The notes under the pieces are model-generated. The model ran no database searches. It saw only the letters and a list, made by a program, of their open reading frames with translations, and had not been told where the DNA came from. The position numbers and the translations under genes are program-made. From the NCBI GenBank assembly GCA_963691715.1, contig OY829281.1, positions 1 through 64,000 on the forward strand: 64,000 nucleotides of DNA. Reading direction: 5' to 3'. Shown piece by piece: positions 54,529 to 62,906 of the stretch (within the stretch, counting starts at the first letter, position 1; each line of letters begins with the position of its first letter). This DNA comes from HXMU1420-13 sp963691715 (GTDB lineage Bacteria; Bacteroidota; Rhodothermia; Balneolales; Balneolaceae).

Positions 54529-55116
54529 TTATACTTCCTTAAACCTAAAACAGTCTAAGATATGATCATTAACAAGGCCACAGGCTTGCATATATGCATA
54601 CATGATGGTACTACCAACGAATTTAAATCCACGTTTTTTTAAATCTTTACTTAGTGCGTCCGATTCTGGTGAAGTTGTTGGTATTTCGTTTTGGGTTTTC
54701 CAATTTCCAACGATGGGTTTATTATCGACAAATTGCCAAATATATGTGCTGAAAGCCCCGAATTGCCTCTGCACCTCTAGAAATAGTTTTGCATTATTTA
54801 CAGCGCTTCTAATCTTTAATTGATTTCTAATTATACCATCACATTGTAGTAATTCTTGAATTTTTCGCTCATCAAATTGTGCAACTTTTCGTGGATCAAA
54901 TTCTGCAAAAGCTTCCCGGTAACCAGTACGTCGATTTAAAATAGTTGACCAGCTTAAACCTGCTTGAGCTCCCTCGAGAATCAAAAATTCAAATAATACA
55001 CGATCGTCATACACAGGTACGCCCCATTCCTCATCATGATATTTTATATATAGCTTAGATTGATTTTCTGCCCAATCGCAACGTTTCTTTTCTAGATTAA
55101 TATCACAAGCATTCAT
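54529..55116 (-). CDS. tag: DNA-3-methyladenine glycosylase I
   Basis: 195 residues matching Tag along its length. The N-terminal segment KRCDWAENQSKLYIKYHDEEWGVP and C-terminal NDHILDCF supply the zinc ligands of the Tag zinc snap (two Cys and two His; given within the limit as CDWAENQSKLYIKYHDEEWG). EGAQAGLSWSTILNRR is the family signature. It removes 3-methyladenine from alkylated DNA. It lies apart from other repair genes and downstream of the ppc divergent region. Confidence 0.95.
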   Translation of the reverse strand: MNACDINLEKKRCDWAENQSKLYIKYHDEEWGVPVYDDRVLFEFLILEGAQAGLSWSTILNRRTGYREAFAEFDPRKVAQFDERKIQELLQCDGIIRNQLKIRSAVNNAKLFLEVQRQFGAFSTYIWQFVDNKPIVGNWKTQNEIPTTSPESDALSKDLKKRGFKFVGSTIMYAYMQACGLVNDHILDCFRFKEV

Positions 55117-55325
55117 TTATTTAATGGTTTAATGAGAGGTACAGTATCGAATAATATGTGCTCTTATTTAGATATTGATTCTGAACATACTCTAAATTAT
55201 TGAGATATGAATTATGGGTGCAAAAATTAAATTGTAAATGCCTTGAAGGTTACTTACTACAACAAAAGGCTTCTTTTTTGATCATCATTTTATGTATTAC
55301 CACTTAAAGTGAAAGATTTGATTCG

Positions 55326-55344
55326 GCGATTTAAAAAAAATCGC
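55326..55344. promoter_or_regulatory. Inverted repeat in the tag-ppc divergent spacer
   Basis: GCGATTT (55326-55332) and AAATCGC (55338-55344) form a 7-bp dyad with a 5-nt A spacer, 71 bases before ppc. It could be an operator or hairpin; no T run follows, so it is not a terminator. The rest of the 298-base spacer shows nothing else I can name. Confidence 0.3.
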
Positions 55345-55414
55345 AACTTTAAGAAAAAAGGTCAAAGATTTACATACATTGCCATCTTACACTCACACTT
55401 AAAAAATCGAAATA

Positions 55415-58219
55415 ATGCATTGGGTAGAGACAGTACGTCGACTTGCAGAATCAAGCAATATTAATGAACATCTTACTAGAAATATAAGCACACTTACTGA
55501 GTTACTGGAGAAAGTATGTAAAGATCGAAGAGGTGAGGGATTCATTAAATTACTTGGTGAGATGCCACAAAAATCAGTGAATGCATTAGAAAAAGGGGAT
55601 AGTGCTGCATTGAAAGAACTTCAAAAATATGTTGAAGATACTTCTACAGACGAACTCAAAGAGTATTTAAGAATTTATACCACTTTTTTTCACTTAGTTA
55701 ATTCGTTAGAACAACATGAAATAAGTAGAATAAATCGAAATCGTGAATTTAAAGAAACGGTTGATATGCCTCGAAATGAGAGTATTATGGAGGCAGTATT
55801 TAAGATGAAAGAAGCGGGTTATACATTAAAACAAGCCATTGATGTTTTCGCACAAATGGACATTCAACCCACGATTACAGCACATCCAACCGAGGCTAGA
55901 CGAAGGAGCGTACTTACTAAGCAACATGAAATAAGTAACATGATTGTTGAATTAGGGGAAAAAGAACATACGGCTGATGAGGTAAAGCAAATTGAAAACG
56001 AAATTGTTAATCAGCTCAAATTACTATTGATGACCGATGAAGTACGGGCAGAAAGAATGACGGTAGAAGACGAAGTCGAAAATGGATTGTTTTACTTCTC
56101 GCATACTATTTGGGATGTGGTCCCACATTTATATCAAGATATACGCATGGCGCTAGAAACGTATTACGGAGAGTCTGGAGATTTGCCAATTGTCTTAAAA
56201 TATCGATCATGGATAGGGTCCGATCGAGACGGGAATCCAAATGTGACATCATCGGTAACGTGGCGAACTTTAATGGAACAGCGCAAGACTGCGTTTAAAA
56301 TGTACATCAAAAAACTAGATCATCTTCGCCGTTATCTTAGTATTTCGTACAAAGAGACAGATATCTCTTATGAGTTAAGAGCATCATTAAAAGAAGAAGA
56401 GAATATAAATCCCCTCACAGAATTGTATGAACGACGGTATCAGCGTGAGCCCTATCGTCGAAAAATTACTCATATGATGCAACACATTAAGGAACAGCAA
56501 GAAGTGTTGGGGTCTGATAAAGAAGAAATTTTAAAAAAAGCACAAAACTATACAGCAGCACATTTTATAGCTGATCTAGAACTTATTAAACATAGTTTAA
56601 TACAAAACGATTTAGTCGGACTAAGTATGCAAGGTCGACTTCAAGATTTGATCTATTGTGCAAAAACTTTCGGTTTTCATCTCACAGCTCTTGATGTGCG
56701 CCAGCATAGTCGACTCCATGAAGAAACAGTTTCTGAGTTACTTTCTAAAGGGAATGTAACAGAGAATTATGAACAACTTTCAGAAGAAGAAAAAATAGAA
56801 GTTCTAGAAAAAGAGCTTCGAAATCCGCGGCCACTTAGCCCCATTAAGTCAGAACGATCTGAAGTTGCAGAACGAGTAATGAGTGTTTTTGAAGAGATTC
56901 GCGATATGATCGCACTAGATCCTAATAGTTTTGGAAGCTACATCATCAGTATGGCTCATGGAGTAAGTGATATGCTTGAAGTGTTGATTCTTGCAAAAGA
57001 ATTGGGATTATGGACCTTTACCGACGATGTTGTCACAGAATCAAAACTCGACGTAGTTCCACTCTTTGAAACCATCGAAGATTTAGAAGAATCTTCTAAT
57101 CATATGGCTGTGATATTTGAACATCCAATTTTTAGCAAGCAGATCGCAGCAAGAGATAATTTCCAAGAAATAATGCTGGGTTATTCCGATAGTAATAAAG
57201 ATGGTGGCTACTGGATGGCGAACTGGGCATTAAATAAAGCTCAATATGATTTGGGTATGGTTTGTCGAGAATATGGCGTGGACTTCCGGTTGTTTCATGG
57301 TACGGGTGGAACTGTTGGCCGAGGAGGTGGACAATCAAACAAAGCAATAACGGCTATGCCTCCCGTTGCTAATAATGGAAAGATTCGATTTACTGAACAA
57401 GGCGAAGTAATTTCATTCAGATATTCTTTAGAGAAAATTGCACATAGGCACTTAGAACAGTTAGTGAATGCGATGGCTCACGTTGTAATGTCGCAAAAAG
57501 ATAAACCAGGATATCTCAGTGATTCTGATTATGAATGGGATATGATGCAGGATTTGGCTAAAGAAACCATGAATAATTACCGAAATTTAATTGATGACAA
57601 TGAATTTTGGGCTTGGTTTGTTTCACATACACCTGTTGAACATATTGGGAAGTTACCCATAGCATCACGGCCGGTTATGCGTGGTGCTGGTGGGAAATTA
57701 TCTTTCGACGGACTACGAGCCATCCCGTGGGTATTTTCATGGACTCAACTTCGATATAATGTGCCCGGATGGTATGGAATTGGTAATGGATTGGAAAAGA
57801 TCAAAGAAAAATATCCAGATGCATTGGATATTTTCCAAAAATGGCAAAAAGAATGGCGTTTTTTCTATACGGTTATGAACAACTCACAGCGTGAATTAGC
57901 TCGTACACATTTAGCCACATCTGTGATCTATAATAGCGATGAAGACATGAAATTCCATAAAATCATTAGTGAAGATTTTGGGAAAGCGTGTACACATATT
58001 ACAACTATAACCGGTTTGGACGAAATACTCGGGCATAATCCAGTTATTCAAAATTCTATTAAATTTAGAAACCCATTTACATTTCCATTGAATATAATTG
58101 AAGCTGAGTTATTACAACGTTGGGATGCTACCGCACCAATTAAACAACAACATGAAATAATGGAGCTAATATTTTTAAATATTAATGGAATTGCCGCTGC
58201 TATGCAGAGTACAGGTTGA
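55415..58219 (+). CDS. ppc: Phosphoenolpyruvate carboxylase
   Basis: 934 residues. PEP carboxylase adds bicarbonate to PEP to form oxaloacetate, replenishing the TCA cycle. All signature blocks are present: PTITAHPTEARRRSVL with the catalytic His, GSDRDGNPNVT, GYSDSNKDGGYWMANW, FHGTGGTVGRGGG and the C-terminal NGIAAAMQSTG, where the last Gly-type end is close to the usual MRNTG. No truncation is seen. The branched-chain aminotransferase follows 63 bases later; no regulatory link is apparent. Confidence 0.98.
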   Translation: MHWVETVRRLAESSNINEHLTRNISTLTELLEKVCKDRRGEGFIKLLGEMPQKSVNALEKGDSAALKELQKYVEDTSTDELKEYLRIYTTFFHLVNSLEQHEISRINRNREFKETVDMPRNESIMEAVFKMKEAGYTLKQAIDVFAQMDIQPTITAHPTEARRRSVLTKQHEISNMIVELGEKEHTADEVKQIENEIVNQLKLLLMTDEVRAERMTVEDEVENGLFYFSHTIWDVVPHLYQDIRMALETYYGESGDLPIVLKYRSWIGSDRDGNPNVTSSVTWRTLMEQRKTAFKMYIKKLDHLRRYLSISYKETDISYELRASLKEEENINPLTELYERRYQREPYRRKITHMMQHIKEQQEVLGSDKEEILKKAQNYTAAHFIADLELIKHSLIQNDLVGLSMQGRLQDLIYCAKTFGFHLTALDVRQHSRLHEETVSELLSKGNVTENYEQLSEEEKIEVLEKELRNPRPLSPIKSERSEVAERVMSVFEEIRDMIALDPNSFGSYIISMAHGVSDMLEVLILAKELGLWTFTDDVVTESKLDVVPLFETIEDLEESSNHMAVIFEHPIFSKQIAARDNFQEIMLGYSDSNKDGGYWMANWALNKAQYDLGMVCREYGVDFRLFHGTGGTVGRGGGQSNKAITAMPPVANNGKIRFTEQGEVISFRYSLEKIAHRHLEQLVNAMAHVVMSQKDKPGYLSDSDYEWDMMQDLAKETMNNYRNLIDDNEFWAWFVSHTPVEHIGKLPIASRPVMRGAGGKLSFDGLRAIPWVFSWTQLRYNVPGWYGIGNGLEKIKEKYPDALDIFQKWQKEWRFFYTVMNNSQRELARTHLATSVIYNSDEDMKFHKIISEDFGKACTHITTITGLDEILGHNPVIQNSIKFRNPFTFPLNIIEAELLQRWDATAPIKQQHEIMELIFLNINGIAAAMQSTG

Positions 58220-58247
58220 TGAATTGCTTGGCAAAACTGTATATTTG
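58216..58247 (+). promoter_or_regulatory. Candidate Bacteroidota-type promoter of ilvE
   Basis: TATATTTG (58240-58247) matches the TAnnTTTG -7 consensus, with TTG (58216-58218) 21 bases upstream as a possible -33 element. It lies 35 bases before the ilvE start, overlapping the ppc stop. Confidence 0.35.
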
Positions 58248-58282
58248 AAGACTTCGAAAATTCTTTTTAAGAGATTAAAATA

Positions 58283-59371
58283 ATGAGTGAATTAACTACT
58301 AAATCAGCATTAAATATTGAACCAGCAACGTCAACTAGGGTACATGAAGTAGACTTCTCTAACCTCCAATTTGGTCGAATGTTTGGGGATCATATGTTTG
58401 AAATGGTCTTTGAGGATGGATCATGGGGGCAACCATCTGTAAAACCTTATGGAACGATCCCAATAGCTCCCGCTATGAATGTATTTCATTATGGACAAGC
58501 AGTTTTTGAAGGGATGAAAGCATTTTACAAGGATGAAAAAACCATAAATATTTTTCGGCCAAAAGAACATCATGCACGCTTTAACCGATCTTGTAGAAGA
58601 ATGTGTGTGCCAGAAACAGAGTATGAAATTTTTATTTCCGCATTAGAAGCTCTAATAAAATTAGACAAAAAGTGGGTACCACAGGCAGAGGGTACTGCAA
58701 TGTATATTAGACCTTTTATATTTGCTAGCGAAAACTATTTAGCTGCTCGAATTTCCGATCGATATAGTTACTACATAATAACCAGCCCAGTAGGTGCATA
58801 TTACGCTGAAGGATTTAACCCTGTATCTTTGGTTACACCCAACACCTATGTTAGAGCCGTTAAAGGTGGTACCGGTGAAGCAAAAACAAGTGGAAACTAT
58901 GCGGCTAGTTTTTTGCCAGCTCGAGAAGCTCATCAAAATGGATTTACCCAAGTTCTTTGGTTAGATGCTATTCATAATGAATACATTGAAGAAGTCGGCA
59001 CGATGAATATTCATTTCTTAATTGGGGATACTCTTATCACTCCAGAATTAAGTGGTTCTGTACTTCCAGGAATTACAAGAGATTCTGTAACAACACTAGC
59101 CAAAGAATGGGGGATTAAAGTTGAAGAACGCAAAATATCGATTTCGGAAGTATTCGAAGCCTCTACTAATGGCCATTTGAAAGAAGTGTTCGGTTCTGGT
59201 ACTGCCGCAGTTATTTCTCCTGTTGGATTGATTGAGCATAACGGCAAACAAATTAACATTGGAGATGGAACCATCGGTCAATTTGCCCAACGTTTATTTG
59301 ATGAGATTACAGGCATTCAATATGGTAAAATTGAAGATCGTTATGGGTGGGTTCATTCAGTAAAAGTGTAA
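58283..59371 (+). CDS. ilvE: Branched-chain amino acid aminotransferase
   Basis: 362 residues of the PLP fold-type IV aminotransferases. The Schiff-base lysine is K201 in GEAKTSGNYAAS, and EEVGTMNIHFLI and FGSGTAAVISPVG are the family's binding loops. The length and the NYAASFLPAREAHQNGF segment match the eukaryote-like BCAT subgroup used by Bacteroidota. It makes or degrades Val, Leu and Ile. The antitoxin gene starts 8 bases downstream, which makes read-through transcription likely. Confidence 0.95.
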   Translation: MSELTTKSALNIEPATSTRVHEVDFSNLQFGRMFGDHMFEMVFEDGSWGQPSVKPYGTIPIAPAMNVFHYGQAVFEGMKAFYKDEKTINIFRPKEHHARFNRSCRRMCVPETEYEIFISALEALIKLDKKWVPQAEGTAMYIRPFIFASENYLAARISDRYSYYIITSPVGAYYAEGFNPVSLVTPNTYVRAVKGGTGEAKTSGNYAASFLPAREAHQNGFTQVLWLDAIHNEYIEEVGTMNIHFLIGDTLITPELSGSVLPGITRDSVTTLAKEWGIKVEERKISISEVFEASTNGHLKEVFGSGTAAVISPVGLIEHNGKQINIGDGTIGQFAQRLFDEITGIQYGKIEDRYGWVHSVKV

Positions 59372-59379
59372 ATAACATT

Positions 59380-59586
59380 ATGAGTACAATAGTTGTTAAT
59401 CCAAAAGATAAAAATGAATTTCTATTCATAACCCAATTGCTTGAAAAATTGGGCATTGATGTAAAAATTCTATCTAATGAGGACAAAGAAGATATAGCGC
59501 TTTCTTTAATGATGGCAGAAGTTGATCGGGAAGATAGAGTTTCGGAAGAAGATGTCTTAAAGAAACTCAAAATCGATGAGAATTGA
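59380..59586 (+). CDS. Antitoxin of RelE/ParE-type pair
   Basis: 68 residues from the ATG at 59380 (MSTIVVNPKDKNEFLFITQL); a longer frame starting at 59347 overlaps ilvE and is not credible. A short N-terminal strand is followed by an acidic helical tail (EDVLKKLKIDEN), as in small antitoxins that wrap their toxin. It overlaps the toxin gene by 11 bases, which ensures coupled synthesis. No helix-turn-helix is obvious. The 8-base gap to ilvE suggests cotranscription or a promoter inside ilvE. Confidence 0.78.
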   Translation: MSTIVVNPKDKNEFLFITQLLEKLGIDVKILSNEDKEDIALSLMMAEVDREDRVSEEDVLKKLKIDEN

Positions 59587-59842
59587 GTTTGCAAGAAGAT
59601 TTCTTAAAGATTTGGAGAAGATAAAAACTCCAAAACAGAGACAAGCCATTTCTGAAATTATTGAACAAGTAAGCAAGATCGATTCATTCAAAAAAATACC
59701 ATCTCTAAAAAAGCTAGTTGGTTTTGAAGATGCCTATAGAATAAGGGTAGGCCAGCTAAGAATCGGTGTTTTTTTTGATGGTGAAACGGTTCTTTTTGCT
59801 AGAATTGCTAATCGAAAAGATATTTACAGGATATTCCCATAA
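59576..59842 (+). CDS. RelE/ParE-superfamily toxin
   Basis: 88 residues: MRIEFARRFLKDLEKIKTP followed by helices, then strands YRIRVGQLRIGVFFDGETV and LFARIANRKDIYRIFP. This is the YafQ/RelE/ParE toxin fold, with Arg residues in the C-terminal strands that typically contact RNA. It most likely inhibits translation by ribosome-dependent mRNA cleavage; a gyrase-targeting ParE cannot be excluded. Its stop codon overlaps the crcB start (TAATG), an unusual coupling to a housekeeping channel. Confidence 0.82.
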   Translation: MRIEFARRFLKDLEKIKTPKQRQAISEIIEQVSKIDSFKKIPSLKKLVGFEDAYRIRVGQLRIGVFFDGETVLFARIANRKDIYRIFP

Positions 59843-60234
59843 TGCATTTCACTTTCTGGAATATCCTAGCTATTGGAAGTGGAGGGTTTATTGGAGCTAT
59901 TGCCCGCTATCTGCTTTCAACAGCGGTACAACTCGCTGTGAAGCCAGAGCAATTTCCAATAGGAATTTTTATTGTTAATATTTTAGGGTGTTTTCTGATT
60001 GGATTGCTAGCGGCACTTTTTGAACTCAAATCGTGGATGAATGTAGAATTGAGACTATTTGTGTTTGTTGGAGTATTAGGTGGATTTACAACATTTTCTA
60101 CCTTTATCAACGATTCATTGTTACTTGGAAAAGAAGGGGCTTTCCTCGCGGCACTTCTAAATATGGGTGGACAGGTACTAATAGGACTACTTTGCGTGTG
60201 GTTGGGATATCAATCTACACGTCTTTTTTCTTAA
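59842..60234 (+). CDS. crcB: Fluoride ion channel CrcB/Fluc
   Basis: 130 residues with four helices. The signature GVLGGFTTFSTFINDSLLL and the PIGIFIVNILGCFLIGLL segment are diagnostic of Fluc, which forms a dual-topology dimer and exports fluoride. Its ATG shares the A of the toxin's TAA stop. No fluoride riboswitch precedes it, so fluoride control is not evident. A duplicated fragment of the neighbouring dehydrogenase gene starts at its stop codon (60231). Confidence 0.94.
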   Translation: MHFTFWNILAIGSGGFIGAIARYLLSTAVQLAVKPEQFPIGIFIVNILGCFLIGLLAALFELKSWMNVELRLFVFVGVLGGFTTFSTFINDSLLLGKEGAFLAALLNMGGQVLIGLLCVWLGYQSTRLFS

Positions 60235-60344
60235 TACCCCTTTTCCCGATCCACTTCAAATAATAACTCCATCCCAGAAAGCGATCTCTTATAATTTTCA
60301 ACAATCACTTTAGCCGCTTCCATTGGATCCGTGATGGAGGCACT
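60231..60344 (-). pseudogene. Duplicated 3' end of the 2-hydroxyacid dehydrogenase gene
   Basis: 114 bases match 61962-62075, the last 38 codons of the intact dehydrogenase gene, with 6 mismatches. On the minus strand it still encodes ASITDPMEAAKVIVENY through FEVDREKGY and the stop; all but two of the changes are synonymous. The match ends abruptly at 60344/60345. It is the left of two direct copies that bracket the BspA-like gene. Confidence 0.9.
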
Positions 60345-60592
60345 CCGATTCCGATCCCGATTCATCGGGAGAGGAGCCTTCAACTCTATAGTGATGCCTA
60401 GAAATACATTTGGCTTTGGTTTATGGCTATCCCATGATCAACGAATCACTCCCTACAGACTTGGGCAACATATCAATTCGTTGGTAGAGCTTGTCGAAAC
60501 CAACATTCTCTTTTTTACTGGTTTTGCCTCCGGCAGGCCGGCCAACCCGGCAGGCCGGGTTCTATATGATGCTAGCGGCTAGAAATACCAAC
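60345..60592. repeat. Non-coding stretch with REP-like inverted and GC-rich repeats
   Basis: No convincing gene is present. Elements seen: an inverted repeat TCCCGAT (60355) / ATCGGGA (60364); GTTGGT (60480) with ACCAAC (60499) around GAGCTTGTCGAAAC, the familiar intergenic type found in many FCB genomes; and CCGGCAGGCCGG twice (60530-60541 and 60547-60558), much richer in GC than its surroundings. Confidence 0.55.
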
Positions 60593-60627
60593 AAAAAAAG
60601 CCATGAAGGGCGTGCCCTCATAGCTTT
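60593..60627 (-). terminator. Rho-independent terminator after the BspA-like gene
   Basis: On the minus strand AAAGCTATGAGGGC pairs, with one bulge and one G-U pair, with GCCCTTCATGGCTTT, followed by a T7 run. It starts 24 bases after the stop. Confidence 0.8.
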
Positions 60628-60650
60628 AAACAATCGAAAAGATTTAATGG

Positions 60651-61754
60651 TTACTTAACCAAGGTCATTTTTTTTGTAATCATTTGACCATTAGACTGTA
60701 ATCGGTAGTAATACATGCCTGAGGCATGGCCTGCAGCATTCCAGCGCGCGGTGTAGTTCCCCACAGTTTTCATCTCATTCACCAAAGTAGCTACTTTCTG
60801 CCCCATCGCGTTATACACATTTATGGTTACAGCACCCGCTTCTTCGATAGAGTAATTAATGGTTGTACTGGGGTTAAAGGGATTGGGATAGTTTTGATCT
60901 AAACCAAATACTAAGGGTTTTTCATCCAATTGATTGCTCGTTGTTGGGCAAGTACCCCATACCGGATCGGTGCCTGCATTTCCGAAATTAGTAGGCGCGC
61001 TTGTTATGTTGGTTACGCACCAGCTACTCAAATCTTGGTTAAAGGTACTGGCTTGATAGAACATATAATTCATATTCGTTACACTACTGACATCCCACGA
61101 AGAGATATCCCCATTGAAGGCGTCCGCGCCAGAGAACATATAACTCATATGCCACACACTGCTGACATCCCACTCCGAGATATCCCCATTGAAGGCATTC
61201 GTCCAAGAGAACATCTCACTCATATTTGTTACGCTGCTGACATCCCACTCCGAGATATCCCCATTGAAGGCACGCGCGAAATAGAACATCTCACTCATAT
61301 TTGTTACGCTGCTGACATCCCACTTCGAGATATCCCCATTGAAGGCATTCGTCCAAGAGAACATCTCACTCATATTTGTTACGCTGCTGACATTCCACTC
61401 CGAGATATCGCTATTGAAGGCCTCCGCGCCAGAGAACATCCCACTCATAGTCGTTACGCTGCTGACATCCCACTTCGAGATATCCCCATTGAAGGTACTG
61501 GCTTGGTAGAACATTTGATACATATCCGTTATGCCACTGGTACAGGTGGTGGCTGCATTTGCCTCGGTTATTTGCCCTGCGGTGCGTTTGGTGTATTCAA
61601 CCCCATTTATGGTTCCCGTATCGCCCACAGCTGCTGCTGCACATTCTACAGTTACGCCGTTGGAAAGCAGGTTAAAGTTTTGTGCTTTGAGCGGGAGTTG
61701 AATACCTATCAGCAGTAGCAGTATAGCGCCAAATGTTCGTGATAATGGATTCAT
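60651..61754 (-). CDS. BspA-like (DUF285) repeat surface protein with T9SS sorting domain
   Basis: 367 residues from ATG at 61754, which gives a normal signal peptide (MNPLSRTFGAILLLLIGIQL, ending LKAQ); a start at 61781 adds nine residues. Seven 25-residue DUF285 units of the type FNGDISEWDVSSVTNMSEMF form a curved leucine-rich-repeat-like surface. A linker and a T9SS type-A sorting domain (QNYPNPFNPSTTINYSI through KKMTLVK) follow. It should be displayed on or released from the surface; BspA-like proteins often bind host or matrix components. It lies between two 114-bp direct repeats and is preceded by 180 bases of AT-rich DNA. Confidence 0.93.
   Translation of the reverse strand: MNPLSRTFGAILLLLIGIQLPLKAQNFNLLSNGVTVECAAAAVGDTGTINGVEYTKRTAGQITEANAATTCTSGITDMYQMFYQASTFNGDISKWDVSSVTTMSGMFSGAEAFNSDISEWNVSSVTNMSEMFSWTNAFNGDISKWDVSSVTNMSEMFYFARAFNGDISEWDVSSVTNMSEMFSWTNAFNGDISEWDVSSVWHMSYMFSGADAFNGDISSWDVSSVTNMNYMFYQASTFNQDLSSWCVTNITSAPTNFGNAGTDPVWGTCPTTSNQLDEKPLVFGLDQNYPNPFNPSTTINYSIEEAGAVTINVYNAMGQKVATLVNEMKTVGNYTARWNAAGHASGMYYYRLQSNGQMITKKMTLVK
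60975..61499 (-). repeat. Seven tandem 75-bp (25-residue) repeats
   Basis: The DUF285 region consists of seven 75-bp units in register with the 25-residue protein repeat. Several are nearly identical at DNA level (units two to four share long stretches such as ATCTCACTCATATTTGTTAC on the plus strand), whereas the first and last are diverged. That pattern fits recent expansion by slippage or unequal recombination. Confidence 0.9.
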
Positions 61755-61961
61755 ACTTTTTAGAAGTTTAATGTGATACAAGGTTTTGCATAAGTATTTA
61801 TTTATCCACCTTAAAGAATTCTGCGTTTGTAAATGTAGTTTTTTTTATTAATAAAGTATTCCTATACACCTAGATAAAGTGTATGTTGGTTTTATCGAAC
61901 AGATTATGAACGGTTTAGTATCAAAATTGGTATGCATAATAGAGCAGTGGGTATTATTGGA

Positions 61962-62075
61962 TTAATATCCCTTTTCCCGATCCACTTCAAATAATAACTC
62001 CATCCCAGAAAGCGATCTCTTATAATTTTCAACAATCACTTTAGCCGCTTCTGCTGGATCAGTGATAGAGGCACT
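61962..62075 (-). repeat. Right copy of the 114-bp direct repeat (inside dehydrogenase gene)
   Basis: This is the functional 3' end of the dehydrogenase gene. It matches 60231-60344 in the same orientation with 6 mismatches, starting exactly at the stop codon. Confidence 0.9.
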
Positions 62076-62888
62076 ATGAGGAGTAATCATAATTTTCGGT
62101 CGATTCCAAAACAAATGATTCGCTGGCAAAGGTTCTTTTTCAAATACATCAAGCGTTGCTCCTTCTACCACTCCAGTATCTAAGGCATAAATCAAATCTT
62201 CTTCAATCAGATGAGAACCTCTTGCTGCATTGACTAAATAAGCAGGTTTCTTTAATTTTTTTAAAAGTTCTAAATCAAGGATTCCTTCCGTTTCTTTGGT
62301 TAAAGGAAGCAAACAAACCAAGATGTTAGTTTTCGATAGAAAAATATCCAACTCCCCAAGGGAATAAGTATGTACTCCTTGTATCTCTTTTTTTGATTTT
62401 GACCAACCGTGAACCTCGTAACCGGTTGAAATAAGAAGTTCACACACCGTCTCCCCCATTTCCCCTAATCCCATCACCCCAATAGCACAATCCGACTTTG
62501 AAATTGCATTATGTGCGCTCCAAAATCCCTCTCGCTTTTGATCTACATATGTTGCCGTATTAAAGCGGTAATTGTGAATGGCGTTTAGCACATACTCTGC
62601 CATTTGTTCTTTCAAAGATGGAATCATTACTCGGCAAATCTTAACAGAATCAACTAAAGTAGAATCTTTAATAATATGATCAACCCCGGCGCCTAGACTA
62701 CTTATAACCGCTAGATTTGCATAATTTGGAAGTACTTTTTCAGGATGATTCCAACTCACCGCAAAGGTTACTCGCTCTTTATTTTCAACCTTAGGCCAAA
62801 TTTCTACATCTAAATGTGGGTCTACATCAAGGAGTGCTTCCTTCCAAAGATTCATGTCCCGATTTTTAGCGATAAGGAGTAAAGACAT
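61962..62888 (-). CDS. 2-hydroxyacid dehydrogenase, GhrA-like (glyoxylate/hydroxypyruvate reductase)
   Basis: 308 residues of the D-2-hydroxyacid dehydrogenase family, GhrA type. The NAD(P) site is GVMGLGEMGETVCELL. The catalytic Arg, Glu and His are in NAARGSHLIEEDL, DVFEKEPLP and MITPHSASITDP. It likely reduces glyoxylate or hydroxypyruvate. Its 3' end is duplicated at 60231-60344, separated from it by the BspA-like gene. It lies 18 bases after umuC in the same direction and may be cotranscribed with it. Confidence 0.9.
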   Translation of the reverse strand: MSLLLIAKNRDMNLWKEALLDVDPHLDVEIWPKVENKERVTFAVSWNHPEKVLPNYANLAVISSLGAGVDHIIKDSTLVDSVKICRVMIPSLKEQMAEYVLNAIHNYRFNTATYVDQKREGFWSAHNAISKSDCAIGVMGLGEMGETVCELLISTGYEVHGWSKSKKEIQGVHTYSLGELDIFLSKTNILVCLLPLTKETEGILDLELLKKLKKPAYLVNAARGSHLIEEDLIYALDTGVVEGATLDVFEKEPLPANHLFWNRPKIMITPHSASITDPAEAAKVIVENYKRSLSGMELLFEVDREKGY

Positions 62889-62906
62889 TTTTTATGTTAA
62901 AGATAC

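Noticed and set aside
59347..59379. Longer antitoxin start within ilvE
   Set aside because: It would add 11 residues encoded by ilvE in another frame. The ATG at 59380 gives a normal antitoxin start.
59656..59890. Fluoride riboswitch before crcB
   Set aside because: The bases before crcB are the toxin coding sequence and show none of the conserved fluoride-aptamer blocks.
60331..60582. 83-codon frame in the repeat-rich spacer
   Set aside because: Its sequence is made of the inverted and GC-rich repeats, with no family features; I treat it as non-coding.
60975..61499. Regular repeats that might be a CRISPR array
   Set aside because: The repeats are adjacent without unique spacers, are in frame, and encode DUF285 units. 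No cas gene is present.
60930..61718. 262-codon open frame on the plus strand opposite the BspA-like gene
   Set aside because: It is the shadow of the 75-bp repeats. The minus frame has a signal peptide, DUF285 units and a T9SS tail; the plus frame has none of these.
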